A stretch of 64,000 nucleotides of DNA, taken from positions 17,404,646 through 17,468,645 of the forward strand of contig NC_134844.1 in NCBI RefSeq assembly GCF_965363235.1, written 5' to 3'. Shown here piece by piece: positions 23,670-36,564 of this stretch. Within the stretch, counting starts at the first letter, position 1. Each line of letters starts with the position of its first letter. This DNA is from Mytilus galloprovincialis. Lineage: Eukaryota; Mollusca; Bivalvia; Mytilida; Mytilidae. Under the pieces are notes generated by a model. That model was given only the letters and a program-made list of their open reading frames with translations. It had not been told where the DNA came from and did no database searches. The position numbers and the translations under genes are program-made.

Positions 23670-24430
23670 GAAAAACTCAAAGGACCAACCGCAGTATAAA
23701 AATTTGGTAATAGAGTTTGTAAAAGTTTATTCGACAACATATTTGTGCAATGAAATCATTATTGAAACCAGAATAAGACTTCAACAGAAAAGTTATGTAA
23801 TAACCGCAAATGAAAGCTGTTTGATATTTAATATATTTTGAAATATTAAATATTTTTTACGTGATGTAACTTTTGAAATATCGTCCTGTCAGTGATTATA
23901 TGACAAATTTAGTGTTAATTACTTTATTTTGTTGACTAATTCTACAACGTTAAATAACCAAGCGAAAACATAGTAATTATGAGTGCCATTGAGACAGCTC
24001 TCTATCCAAGTCACAATGTTTAAAACAATGAGAATGTATTTGAACAGTTTGATTAAATTGTTTTCCCCTTTCCTTCAGTTTTTGTTTTTGTAGTTTTACA
24101 TTTATTTATTCAATCAAACGAAGTTTTTATTTTCAAATTATAGGTATGTTATAAAAAATCTAGGAGTTGAACGGAAGGCTAAAAATGAACCAAGACTACC
24201 GAAAACGATAAAAGATCAACTATGGCATTGTCAACTACTGAGGTATATCCGACACATCCTCGTAAACATCTTGCTAACTGTAACTGGTGCTGCTCCTAAA
24301 CAAGTGCGACCAAATGCCCTACCTGACCAGAGAGAGCAGCAATCCCCCTCCATTGTCTCGTCCTCACGCTCGGTCAACAATACAAAACAAAAAAAAGTGT
24401 CAGAATATTTTAATATAAAAAAAAAGATGT
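23670..24430. other. Anonymous sequence
   Basis: No feature recognised. Confidence 0.4.
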
Positions 24431-24735
24431 GGTATGATGAGAATGAGACAACTCACTACAGGACCCATATGACACAAACATTAACAACTATAGGTCACTC
24501 TTCGAAAATGAGCAAAACATATACCGCATAGTCATCGATAAAAGCCCTGAAATGACAAATGTAAAATAAATCTAAACGACAAATCTAATGAACTTTATGT
24601 TCAAACAATTAACAAAATAAAATATCTAACAGCAACAAACGAAATCCCCTAAACTCAAGACACCTGTTAGTGGGACAGTTGTGTAACCATACAACATAAG
24701 AATGAACTATAAAACTCAGTTGAAAAAGGATTTAC
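24430..24735 (-). repeat. Dispersed repeat, GGCCGTACGGTGACC family, minus strand
   Basis: GATGTGGTATGATGAGAATG through ACTATAGGTCAC to CATACAACATAAGAATGAAC; reverse complement of the family at 20759-21112 plus its upstream part. The 86-aa frame across it is not a gene. Confidence 0.6.
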
Positions 24736-25224
24736 TCATCATATGCATACAAATAGAAATACTTCTTACAAAAACACAGAGTAGACTTAGTTATTTGTGT
24801 ATATTCTGCTTCAGATTAAAATAGTTGGCTACTCTTGTGACTTCCGAAATAAGGAACATTTCAAAACACCATGTCAAATAGTTGATTATTACTTTGTTGA
24901 ACGGTAAACAACTTCTTCCAGCATTACGAGCTACAATAAACCCCTTAAAACGGTAATAGCAAAAAGCATTAAACAAAAGAATTGAATGATATTGGCATGC
25001 GCCACAAGCCTCCATATATATTAAAGAAAAATCATACTTGAAGTTTGAACAATTTATTAATCATATGTGTGTCACTACGTCAATAAAAGACCAAAACGCA
25101 TTTGAACAAATACATTCATCGAATTATTTAAGAATAACAAATGGATGTATATAAATTTGATAATATTTTATTAAATATAAAAATATTTTAAAGTGAAAAA
25201 TATGCAAAATATTTTTAAAAAGCT

Positions 25225-26010
25225 ACTATACGACAAGGCTCGTTTATTTGAGAACCCGGTTTAGGCCAAGTATTTAAGCAAAGATTTATGACAAAGAATA
25301 ACATAAATGATGATTGGAATAAGGTAATAATAATGAACTTTTCTATTTCGATTCTTTGATAATATTCAAAAGTCATTCCTATAACATTGTATAATATAAA
25401 TGTATAATTTTAAGTTATCGAAATTAAATTTTACCAGATGTCGTTGAGTTAAACATATTTGTGTATATTAAACTTTATGAATTACATCATAGATCAAATT
25501 TCACACATTTATCAATAACATTCCAAGAAGTACATGTATTATATGTTTTCCAAAAAACAATAAACGATCAATACAATATGTTTCGTTAACTTTATCTGCA
25601 TTATGATGACTTTAGTTGTTATATAATGCATCAGATAAAGTTGGAATATTAAGATGTAGTACAAGTTATTACTAAGACGTAGTGACAAACCATTTACACA
25701 ATTTATTTTTGTGTAGTTTTTAAAGATACCATCCTCACTCTTTCCGTCGAAGAAATGTTAACACAAATTAAGAGTTAAACAGTGTTGACCAATATTTTGC
25801 TGTTGTTAAACTCGTGATTAGTGTAGGCTGCTTGTTTTCGCTGAATTTGATTGTTTAATGATTTGGAGATTATCTTATTTTACTATTCGTCAGTGAAGGG
25901 CAGTGAGGCATATACAATAGTTGCACGCCTCTAAAAATAAGCAAAATTTTAAAACTGATAATAGATATAGAGCAAGAAGATTCTGTCAGATTGTCAGAAA
26001 GACAACTAAC
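25225..26010 (+). repeat. Segment D4: diverged copy of segment D
   Basis: Matches D1 in order (GATGATTGGAATAAGGTAAT, AACAATAAACGATCAATACA, ACACAAATTAAGAGTT, TTCGTCAGTGAAGGGCAGTG) but much eroded; the hammerhead part is not recognisable. Confidence 0.5.
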
Positions 26011-26689
26011 CAAATGCAGTGGGTATAAACAGTTGTATGCAACTGTACGGCCTTTTATAATTTTAATGGCTTTGTTTTTTACTAATTCTAAGGAATTGTC
26101 TAACATGTGTTTGATAATTCCAGTAATCAAAATTGAACTGAGATTTACAATGTTAAAGGAAATATGTCCAACCCCAACTCATGAGCATGTGCTGGTCTGA
26201 GGTCATCTTCATTTTAAAAGAATGTAGATTCAAAGGAAAATGAAGGATTGACCAGGGAAGTTCGTTTCGATCCGACATAATCAGCTTCTTAAATGAACAA
26301 TACTTATAAAAAAGAAGATGTGGGATGATTGCCAATGAGACAACTCTCCACAAGAGACCAAAATAACACAGAAATTAACAAGCCATCCAGTTTTTTCTTG
26401 AACACATTTTGCAAAAACGTTATACATTAAAATAATTACGAAGTCGTCAAAATATGCTCATGAGGAGTACAAAGCATACGAAAAACGATAGGAAATTGTA
26501 TATACTTGTTTATAATATCAGTATATATCTAACAAGGGTATAATACCATGTTTTACGATGTGAAAAACTAAAAATAAAATAGTCGCTAGTGATATGAAAT
26601 AGATATAGGAAGATGTGGTGTGAGTGCCAATGAGACAACCCTCCATCCAAATAACAATTTAATAAAAGTAAACCATTATAGGTCAATGA

Positions 26690-27750
26690 AAAAGTTTATA
26701 TTTGAATTGATAGTTCAAACATTTGTTTTTTCTTCCTATTTCAAATTTCAGGCAAAAATTGTCCACATTTGTAGCTATACATATAGTGTTTATCACATAT
26801 TTAATAACCAATACACAAATGTAGCAACTAACAAAGGAACATCATTACAAATCAAATAATCGAACTGCACAACAAATTAATGTTTTCAATTTCTTTTTTT
26901 TCTTACACCACACGTCCATATTTATTACAATTTCGATTGACATTAAAACCACTGCAAATTGACTACTACGTATACGTTTTCCTAGAGACGTCCTTTATGT
27001 GTTATGCTTTTTTTTAGCAAATTAATTTTATATAGATATAGTCTTTAGACCTAGTGATAAAAAAGCACAAACTATTGATGGATCGCTAGAATAAAGATAA
27101 ATTTGTTTATTCAATGTTGCTCCCAGAAAAAAATCTTACTTTCCAAAATTTAAATAAATATAGTTGAATTTATTGTTGTTTACTGAAAGGATCTTTTCGC
27201 GTCAGAAATAACAAATTTTGAAGCATAAAAATAATAATTAAATGTGTGCTTTTATCCCGATCTTTTCCAATCCAAGGAGAATAACAAACTTCAATCTGAA
27301 TTGAGAATGCTTTTATGAGTATCCTAATCCCAGATATTAATAGATATGTTCCATTATCAACTCCAATCCCTTTCTTTTCACGATTGTAACATGTAATTTT
27401 ACACGATGGAATAAAAGCTAATTCTACAGGAGCACACTGAGCTCCCTTCTCCGGTTTAAGTCAGGTATGTTTCGGTTATGCGCAATTTCTGCGGATATCT
27501 TTAAAGTACTGTAGTATATTTTTTGGTCGTCTGTGTTTAAACAATGTTTTTTTTTCTTTTTCATCGATGCACAGACTGCTTGCATCAATAAATAATTTTC
27601 AACCTTTTACTGATAGAAGCAATAGTTTCTACTGCAGAGGGTGAATAAAATCCATAGAGGATTCGGCCATGGCCCTCCCCCTATAGATTTTACTAACTCT
27701 CTATGGAACCGTAAGGGGGTCAGTAGCAAACCATATAACTTATAAGCTCA
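26690..27750. other. Anonymous sequence with an imperfect inverted repeat
   Basis: 27645-27715 has TCCATAGAGGA and TCTCTATGGA in inverse order around a CCCTCCCCC core, a weak foldback. Otherwise nothing recognised. Confidence 0.35.
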
Positions 27751-27754
27751 CAAG

Positions 27755-28345
27755 GAAGCTATTAAACCAAGAGTTCCAAATGGTGAAGTTGAAATCATCC
27801 CTTCGTAAATTTTACGGACGCCATCACGAGTTGGTTGACCGTTATGGAATAACCGTTTCACAAATGATATCGGATATGTTCCTTACGTCGTAACTACAAT
27901 CCCCTTCCCTTTCATGAATATGACCTACCGAATTAGACTATTTACCGGATTTGTAATCACATAAGCAACACGACGGGTGCCACATGTGGAGCAGGATCTG
28001 CTTACCCTTCCGGAGCACCTGAGATCAGCCCCAGTTTTTGGTGGGGTTAGTGTTGTTTATTCTTTAGTTTTCTATGTTGTGTCATGTGTACTATTGTTTT
28101 TCTGTTTGTCTTTTTCATTTTTAGCCATGGCGTTGTCAGTTTGTTTTAGATTTATGAGTTTGACTGTCCCTTTGGTATCTTTCGTCCCTCTTTTATAATT
28201 TGTTAGACTTTAGTTTATATGTTGTGTGTTGTTTTCTATTATTTGTATGTTTGTCTTTTTCTTTTTTAGCCATTGCGTTGTCAGTTTTTTTTTTTCGATC
28301 GATGAGTTTGACTGTCCCTCTGGTAACTTTCGTCTCTCTTCTATG
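27755..28345 (+). mobile_element. Penelope-like 3' tail with a repeated terminus
   Basis: Close match to 1258-1710 (AAGCTATTAAACCAAGAG onward). After the first terminus near 28190 a second, diverged copy of the end (GCGTTGTCAG ... TTTGACTGTCCCTCTGGTAA) follows to about 28345, so the tail end is duplicated. Decayed. Confidence 0.65.
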
Positions 28346-28537
28346 CCTATTTTTTGTGATTTTAAAAACTGTATAAAAATCACAGTAATTTTATTATTTA
28401 TTTTATAAAAGAAAAGATTGAGTAATCAAGGATCATTGATAGAAAAACAGCATGTTTTGTCGCTCATATTTAACATTGGTCATTGGTTTTTGATATAAAT
28501 GAGAAAAAAAATCAAACAAAGTACAGAATGTAATGAC

Positions 28538-28720
28538 CTGAATTTAATGTTTTGGTCGTAGGCTGGCATTCATCAAAGTAATATGCGAGTTTCATCATAT
28601 ATATCTATCAGTGACTGGTCTGATGTTGACAGAACATTGTTCTCACGTTCATGATTGCAACAATCATCATAATATGACAATTTTCACATACAAATGTATA
28701 GCAAACATATAATATTATTT
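28538..28720 (-). pseudogene. Orphan decayed first exon of a gene A/B-type gene
   Basis: On the minus strand this stretch matches the 178-nt signal exon of gene A and its 5' flank: the acceptor (TAG at 28723-28721), a segment encoding LSTSDQSLID at the position of LSASDQSLIEMM, and the 3' end AAATTCAG with a GT donor at 28537-28536. The region for the signal peptide is no longer open in one frame. No matching exon 2, 3 or 4 is seen downstream (lower coordinates), where a Penelope-like tail lies at 27750-28345. It is the remnant of a further family member, head-to-head with gene B. Confidence 0.65.
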
Positions 28721-28729
28721 CTACAAGTT

Positions 28730-30170
28730 AGATCAAATACAAATAATCACTACGACTTTGATATCTTAATCTCTTTAATATATCTAGATTTTTTTTGGCT
28801 CAAATAAGTAGTGCTGTTTAATTGTATTAGTTGTCTAACGTTGTATATGTTGAACTTCAGTCATGATATCGCAGGTGAAATTTCATAAATTGAAGCCTTA
28901 AAGATAGTTTCAATTGAAACCAATTGTCGAATCTTGGGTAAGTGACATTGTAATACTACCACCTTTTCTTTTTCTAGTTATAAATTTCAATGTGTGATGT
29001 ATAAACTAGTAAAATAAATTACTATTACATTTATTTCATCTTTACTACTGACCTTTTTACATCCACATCATTTTAACCTATTTCAACACATTTTATGATT
29101 ATACTTATGTAGGTAACTATTGAATCCAATGATACAGTACAAGAATGATATAATGCAAAGTGATGATACTACAAACATGTTCAGTATACCTTAACGTCTA
29201 ATGTACGCATTTATAGTCTTACTTTTAAATATTTTTACGTGGTCACTGATCTGTTTGAAATCATTTTTGCAAGCTAAAGAGTTTGAACCAGTCGCATCCT
29301 TTTCACCCTATTCAGATAAATTCTGAATTTCAAAGCATGCAATACTTAATAACAATAAGATGCATGTTGATGACAATTACACGAAGAAAAAGGAATGAAC
29401 AAAATAATGAACCCGTACAGATTATGCCTCACGTCTTTAATATAATGTCTGTTTAGATACATTGATTAATAAAACTTTGTATCAAATTCGTGAAACAAAT
29501 CAGATATGAACAGGTTTTAACTGAAAAATGTTTATTTGTGCTTTGATGTTTGTTTATGAAATATTTTGAAATACATTTACTATAAGCTATAGTTAAGTCA
29601 AGAATATTGTTTCCAATCGTTTGATGCGTTTGCGTTTTAAACGTTGTCATTTTATAAAAGAATTCCGTTGGAGTTTGATTACTTTCAATATGGTTTTCCA
29701 GTGTTTTAGAAAACTTCTATGGATCCATAGGGTCAATGAACTATATACGAAATTTATCACACACAGGCCTTTTCAAGTGAAGTTTTGTGTTAAATATAAA
29801 CCCCCCAATAAAATAACATTAATAGGTGATGGCATAAACCCCAAATATGAAACTTACTGCCCTATCAGGGTCACGACGAGCTGATCTGTAATGTTCTATC
29901 TTCGTGTCTTATATATCATGTACAGTGTTACAACGCTAGATAAAAACTGACAAGGTAATGAAGCAAACGGCCATCGAAAGCGCGCCCGGGGTAGGGCAAG
30001 GTGATTTTGTGTAACGATATTTCTTAGAATGAATTCGAATTCAGGCAAGGGAAGAACACAAATTTGCACCTAGCATTGTTATTTAGACGAATTATATATA
30101 TGTTTATAGATATGTGAATAACAATATCTGTTACATGTCACGCAAATCACTCATTATCCTTTCTATAAGA
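28730..30170. other. Spacer between orphan exon and gene B promoter
   Basis: No repeat family or gene recognised. The 87-aa plus frame at 29621-29884 has no signal peptide, domain or neighbour support. Confidence 0.4.
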
Positions 30171-30176
30171 ATAAAA

Positions 30177-30494
30177 TATATATAAGGCAACAGTTTACAA
30201 TACAATTTAAAGATTAAAACTGAAAAGACATAAAGGTATGTAAATACGTTTTTTAATTAACTTATAATTCAAATTGACTTAATTTATAACTACACTGGCC
30301 TAATATATAACTCAAGGTTAAAAAATATTAATTTGAAACTACCTAAAATGCACATGCATACACATATGTACATACAAACATGTTGAGAAATTCACAACTG
30401 AACATTACTTTGAATAATGATTATTATAGAGAAGAAGAATAAACAGTCATTTCATATTAGAATAATTAAACACCAATTATTAATTTCATTTACA
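30177..30494 (+). promoter_or_regulatory. TATA box, leader exon and leader intron of gene B
   Basis: A TATA box (TATATATAAGG, 30177-30187) is followed by a likely non-coding exon ending at 30235 with donor GTATGTAAAT. The intron ends at the acceptor CATTTACAG (30494), leaving only AATTGAT before the ATG. Start of transcription is expected about 30 bases after the TATA box, near 30210. Read from motifs only. Confidence 0.55.
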
Positions 30495-30502
30495 GAATTG
30501 AT

Positions 30503-32685
30503 ATGTGTTTTCCATTAGGGACACTTTTGCTTACAGCTGTTGTTGTGGTTGTCCAAAACCATGAATGTAAAGATTATGCTCTTTCGGCATCTGATCAGTC
30601 TCTGATAGATATGATGAAACATTATCTACATACGTCAAGACGAGATAAATGTCCTCAGCCAGCCAAAACATCAAATACAGGTTTTTCAATGTGTACTAAT
30701 TTTTATTATATAAGGATTAAAGCTTTAACCTTAACCTGAGTTAAAAATTTGTGTAATGCAAATTAATATGTTATGATATGGGCTCAAACTCATGATTTCA
30801 TCAAACAAAACAGTAACGATATATACCAAAATAGAACACCCTGCATCGGTTAAAATTGATGTATGATGAATTGAAACAATAATGTATAATACATAATCAT
30901 TTTTATCAATCTTTCAAGATGTTATTAATTATTCAAACAACTATGTCATCAAGTACAGCTATTGTAATTTGCCTGGTATATTTTGTCTGTTTTCATGTTT
31001 GCAGGAGTGACTTATGTGCGTTGGGGAATGAAAAGTTGTCCAAAAGAATCTGAAATGGTGTATACAGGTGAATGAAATTGCTTCTATAAAAGTTCCATAA
31101 CAATATCATATCTAAGTGTTGAATAGTGTTTATCAAATTATTCTTTGCGATATCGTGCGTGTTATCAAACATAGTCTATTGTTATATATATATAGATTCT
31201 ACCACTGCATCGAGTGTAATACGATATTTATTCACTCGAAACAGTTAAATTTTCAAATTTAAAACGCGAGGCTTGCCCGAGCGTTTTAAATATTTAAAAT
31301 TTAACTGTCGAGAGTGGATAAATATCGTATTACACGAGATTTGGTGGTGGAATCTGTTTCTCTAATGATTTTCTAACCTTATGCAGGCACACTTATTCCT
31401 TCTTTTTGAATGATCTGCAAAAAGATGTGTTCTTTCTATGTGACGTCATCAGGCATGGTCGCCTTTTTCATGCCGTCACAATAGGAAATTCAGAGGAAAG
31501 CAAGAAAAGAAAATTCGACGTCATAATCGGATTTTAACCAATGAAGTACTGAGATCAAACGAACCATACGTTGATTAAATTTGTTTTATACAATGGGTGC
31601 AGAAAGGGATAAATTGACGAATAATTAGAGAAATATATATATACATACTTTTATAGCACCATAGCATATGCCTACAGTATATAATGCATGCTTACCATAT
31701 TGAAATGTTTTAATATGATTAAGTTCACAAGTCTTACATCATTATCATGGTAAAGCTTAGAGACATGTTTGATTTAAGGTCAAGTCGGTGGAAATTCCCA
31801 TTCCAATAAAGGCGGCGGAGTGAACTATCTATGTCTCCCTGGTGACCCAGAGATTGGACATCATCAATCCTATAGCAATGCTCAAGTATATGGTGGTGAA
31901 TATGAACTTGGTTCTTCATCCAAACCTTCAGGCTGGTCAGAAAGTATGCACGACAAGGAAGTGCCATGTGCTGTATGCTACAAACAACGGAGTTCAGCTG
32001 TCCTGATTATACCAGGTGCATTAATCAGTTTCAGTTGTCACACCTGAAATAACGTACAATACAACGTTAAATAACAAGAATTTTAACAATTTGCTATCGA
32101 TGACTTTTGAAAAATTATAAAAGACTTTTTATTCAAAGTGGTTGCTGACTCATCAATTTCTAAATATACATGTACTCTCAGGAACGTATTGTTTTATATA
32201 ACTGTGTGTTTTTGTGTACAATGTAACAGAACACCGGGTTTCCTTCAAAATCATATCTTAACAATTAGTCACTTAACACATATTAATTAATACTAACCTT
32301 ACTTTGCTTACTGTATCGAGTATAGAATAGAGTTATACTACATTGTACTAGTACGTACAAATCGGAAATCCGTACCATACATTATTCCCTTATTATAATA
32401 AATAGCTACCACATTTCGATTTATTATTTGCTTATAATTTTGTTAGGTCGAAAGACTTGCTATAAGGGATGGAATTCAGAATATCATGGGTACCTTATGA
32501 GTAACCATATAACTCATTATAGACAGGACTTCGCCTGTGTGGACATCAATGCAGAACCTTTGGATAATAAAAATGGAAGTGGAGATGGCGCATTGTTTTA
32601 TGCTATTCGAACCAAGTGTGGTAGTTTGAGATGTCCTCCGTATAGCAATGAAGCAGATGTTCTTTGTGTCGTTTGTACCAAGTAA
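30503..32685 (+). CDS. Gene B: secreted short-chain collagen C4-like protein, 4 coding exons
   Basis: Exons 30503-30680, 31005-31067, 31779-32015 and 32447-32685 (178, 63, 237, 239 nt, all phase 1) give a complete 238-aa protein with the same exon sizes as gene A. Residues 1-21 form a signal peptide (LLLTAVVVVV); residues 22-59 are the linker with LSASDQSLIDMMKHYLHTSR; residues 60-238 are the cysteine-rich domain (VTYVRWGMKSCP, NYLCLPGDPE, VYGGEYE, PCAVC, RKTCYKGW, FACVD, CGSLRCPPY, CVVCTK). Intron 2 holds a 162-bp palindrome at 31194-31355. An ATTAAA just after the stop (32696) may be the poly(A) signal. Compared with gene A it differs at many residues, so it is an older paralogue, not part of the recent array. 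Function unknown; probably extracellular. Confidence 0.9.
31194..31355. repeat. 162-bp near-perfect palindrome in intron 2 of gene B
   Basis: Left arm AGATTCTACCACTGCATCGA pairs with the right end (GGTGGTGGAATCT). The inner arms (GTGTAATACGATATTTAT, CAGTTAAATTTT) are also mirrored. Apex GCGAGGCTTGCCCGAGCG. Carried in the transcript of gene B. Confidence 0.92.
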
Positions 32686-32841
32686 AACATTTGACATTAA
32701 ATAGAAATACATGAACAGATTTGCTCTTGCTATACCAATACCCTAACCACTCTCTGTGCGGAACATGTTTGCTATTGAATATATAGTTTAATATGATGAA
32801 ACTAAGTTTCCCGCAACTATATAATTGTGGTATATATATGC

Positions 32842-33265
32842 GTGCCAATGAGACAACTTTTCACAAGAGACCAAATTATACATGAATCAACAACTGTATG
32901 TCACCATACGGCCTTCAACAATGAAAAGGCCCATACCACATAGTCATCTATATAAGGTTCAAAATGACTAATAGGAATCTATTCATATCAGAAAACTATA
33001 TGCCTACATTAAAATATAATAAACGAAAAACAAACATGTAGCACAGCAACGAACGACAACCACTGAATTACAGGCTCCTGACTTTGGACAGAAACTAACA
33101 TAATGTAGCGGGGTTAAAATTATTAGCGGGCGGCCAAACATCTCTTTGATATTGGGACAGTGCTGAAAATAACAATAAAAGAACTGTACAAAATAGTAAA
33201 CAAACCAAGCATATGATCAACAGCAACAAAACACAACCACTCAATTACAGGCTCCTGAATTTAGA
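32842..33265 (-). repeat. Dispersed repeat, GGCCGTACGGTGACC family, with partial second copy
   Basis: GTGCCAATGAGACAACTTTT ... CACCATACGGCCTTCAACAA ... TACAGGCTCCTGACTTT, then another AATTACAGGCTCCTGA at 33242. Lies just downstream of gene B. Confidence 0.65.
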
Positions 33266-33294
33266 ATGGCACATATAGAACATGTTACGGGTGA

Positions 33295-33309
33295 CCCCCC
33301 CCCCCCCCC
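33295..33309. repeat. C-run of about 15 bases
   Basis: Homopolymer C tract next to the dispersed repeat; its length is likely variable or uncertain. Confidence 0.7.
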
Positions 33310-33889
33310 TTTTACTTGTGACTGTCTATCGCATTAAACTTGAAGCAAAGAACAAAACATACATATTTATATATATATATGCTTTGAATTTGACTTCAAG
33401 CCTACATTTTGAAATTCGGTTGACTATATATTATATGCCAAAAGGGGGATTTTATTTAATTTCAACGTATTCTTATTGTTTACCTTTTCATTTATGTAGT
33501 GGAAAGCATACTTTATCGCTCATTTGAAAACATGTTTTGGCTTGATTTGTATTCTCTTATGGATTCATAATAGTTGAATACCAATTAACTACTGTCCGGT
33601 TCAATTTCAGCAGCACCATTATTCAATGGTCAATTTATTCCAAACGCTATTTCCTTCATATAAGGTTGGAGAGTATAAGGTTGATTGATTGATTTGTGTT
33701 TGCTTTATGCCGCCTTAGCGCAAAAAGTCCATACCGCGGTAAGCTTTTTCAGAGTATTTGAACAATTTATAGTATATTTTCATAATCAGACAGTAGGTCC
33801 TTCAATATACTTAAACTTATGTCTAAAGTAATCTGCTTAGTTACAAATATAATTCAATATTAAGATAGAATGATAAAAATAAATCTAAA

Positions 33890-34575
33890 GCTATACAAGA
33901 GAGAGACGAAAGATACCAGAGGGACAGTCACACTCATAAATCGAAAATAAACTGACAACGCCATGGCTTAAAATAAAAAAGACAAACAGACAAACAATTG
34001 TACACATGACACAACATAGAAAACTAAAGAATAAGCTACACGAACCCCACAAAAAGTTGCTTCGGAAGGGTGAACAGATCCTACTCAACATATGGCACCC
34101 GTCGTGTTGCTTATCTGATAACAAATCCGATAAATAGTCTAATTCAGTAGGTCACATTCATGAAAGTGAAGGGGATTGTAGTTACGACGTAAGGAACATA
34201 TCCGATATCATTTGTGAAACGGTTATTCCATAACGGTCAACCAACTCGTGATGGCGCCCGAAAACATTTACGAATGGATGATATCAACTTCACCATTTGG
34301 AACTCTTGGTTTAATAGCTTCCTTGTGAGCAGCAACCCTCTATCAAGAAAATCATGATAGGAAATACAAGCAAGGGAATATCGTATCAATTGGGAGATAT
34401 ATACCCCGTATGCAGGTGCTGCTGGAATATTGCTACTTAGAAATCGAAAGTTCACAATTGGAAAACTGAAATCATCTCTTTTTTTTTGTAAAGTTTTGTT
34501 TTCAACAAACCCTCATTGTCAATGTCTAGATGTAAGTCAAGATATGAGGCAGACTTAACTATATCTGTAGTACAA
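33890..34575 (-). mobile_element. Penelope-like element fragment (C-terminal part and 3' tail)
   Basis: Minus strand encodes stretches of the reverse-transcriptase C-terminal region (DDFSFPIVNF, YGVYISQLIRYS, LLLTRKLLNQ), which parallel DDFSFPIVNY and YGVYISQLVRFA of the large element at 48.6-53.0 kb, then the common 3' tail. This links the dispersed tails to the Naiad/Penelope group. Broken. Confidence 0.75.
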
Positions 34576-34904
34576 CATTTTCATATTTTACAATATATCC
34601 GAACATCTTTTTATAATAAAATAATGTTTGTAGAATACTAGAAAATGAATCATAAACATTATCAACATTAAAATGCTTCCTGCGAATATCAAAACATTTT
34701 TTTTTAAAACATGTGTAATAGTACATTTGCAGTTGCAAGGTATACGGTCCGTGTAACACTTATAAATAAATAAAATCATTTCTAATTGCAAAATAGATAA
34801 TTCCAAAAAGAAATAAGTTTTTATAAAACAAATTTAACATCAACATGAGATAACAGTATCCTGAAATTTTATAGGTTTTGTCTAAATTGAGTTTTTTTAT
34901 TTAA

Positions 34905-35010
34905 TAGCGGGATCACAATTATCCCCCTAACATGGGACAGTGGTGTAATAGTACAACATAAGAACGAACTATAAAAATCAGTCAAAAAGGCTTACCTCAT
35001 TGTCAAACAA
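34905..35010 (-). repeat. Dispersed repeat fragment
   Basis: ACATGGGACAGTGGTGTAAT ... GAACGAACTATAAAAATCAG is the reverse of the family part at 19980-20030 and 20759-20800. Confidence 0.6.
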
Positions 35011-35104
35011 AAACGTATCTATGAAGTTATCCGTGTATGAACCACTCATCATTGTAGCCATATAAACAATACTCTTGTAAAATAGCAAAGTTTATCTTTG
35101 AAAC

Positions 35105-35300
35105 TACATTAAAAGAGGGATCGAAAGAAACAAGAGGGACATTCAAATTGACAAGTCGAAAATATACTAACAATGCCAAGGTTATGAAAGAAAAAACACC
35201 AACAGACAAATAATAGTACACAAAACACAACATAGAACACTAAAGACGGAGCAACATGAACCCCGTCAAAAACTAGTGGCGATATCATGTGCTCTCTAGA
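35105..35300 (-). mobile_element. Penelope-like 3' tail, diverged
   Basis: GAGGGATCGAAAGAAACAAG ... ACACAACATAGAACACTAAA ... TGAACCCCGTCAAAAACTAG is the reverse complement of the tail family. The 86-aa frame over it is not a gene. Confidence 0.5.
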
Positions 35301-36560
35301 CGAGGATCTGTATTTGTATGAAGACATACACAGACATGTCGGTATAATGGTATCTTTTTTGGATGTCAAAATAATAATCTATTTCCGGACTTAAAAGAAA
35401 AAAAGATCCAAAAAAAAATAACAAACAATAAAATTATTACCAAAACATACCGAGAGTTATTTCCTGTGCTTAAGAATTATTGTTAGGCTTTTCTTCCTTT
35501 GGGGCACCCGGTGCGTAGCTAAGGGTATGCAGAATTTTGGTGTAAAATCTTATTCTGTGATGTCATAACTGATAAGAAGACGACGTGATTATGACTACAA
35601 TTATTACATATCGCTTCTCTTGCAAATAGTCGGCAAATGACAAAATTCATGTAATAAGTAACATTTGAGGATATCATTTCAAGGAATAAAGATATTACAA
35701 TATTACTAGGATAAGGAAAACAATATGCTACATGCAAAACAATGATACAACAACTGACTAAAAGGAACCAAACAAAAGACCGAGCGTAATCTCGCGTGAT
35801 CTATAATAGTTAAACGTCTCTGCTAGAGTACACATTCATCATCCTGGTTCCTGAGACTACGTTTAATGTATTAGCTAATACCCATACACTGTACCTTTTC
35901 ACCATTATGGGATATTTGTTAAAAAGTATTACATGCAAATCATGAAGTTGTGTATATTATACTTAAATGCGATAGGATGTTAAGTACACTGCAGAGTTAA
36001 CTGTATACAAACTGAAGCTCCGTATATATATTGACTGCAGATGTCAATCTTAATAAAAAAAAATTGAGAAAATATTAGTATAAACAAAGCAAGTAAGCCA
36101 ATCAAACCTTTAAACCAGAATAGTTCGGACAATAGATTTTTTTTTCGCCAACCAACCCTAATTTACGTATGTATGTATATGTCAAGTATGAAGCATACAT
36201 AACTATGTATGGTGTATCCTTTGTTCCAACAGTGATACATGTAGGCTTGATCGATGCAGTAGACGAAGTCTCATAATAATTGACTATTGAAAACGTAAAA
36301 GAACAAAAATACCGGGATCAAAGGAAAATCTAAACAGAAAGTTCCTTATCAAATAAGAAAAATCAAAGGTCAAACACAGCAAGCCATTGGAAAACAACTG
36401 TCACAATTCTGACTTGCAACAGGCACAATTCTGACTTGCAACAGGCATTTCCTTATGTAGAAGATGGTGAATAACAAATCACACCAAAAAAAAAAACATG
36501 TTCCACATATTAAGTGATTATAGTAATAATATAGAAAAAAGCAAATATTTTTTTGTCAAA
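35300..36560. other. Anonymous sequence downstream of gene C
   Basis: No coding support. 36385-36450 has a short duplication of ACAATTCTGACTTGCAACAG. Confidence 0.4.
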
Positions 36561-36564
36561 TGTT

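Noticed and set aside
18948-26130. Paralogous minus-strand frames at 18948-19142 and 25870-26130 as exons of a gene family
   Set aside because: The similarity is at DNA level over the whole repeated segment; the predicted peptides do not align better than the DNA.
32476-32848. Minus-strand frames over gene B exon 4
   Set aside because: Antisense shadows of the coding exon.
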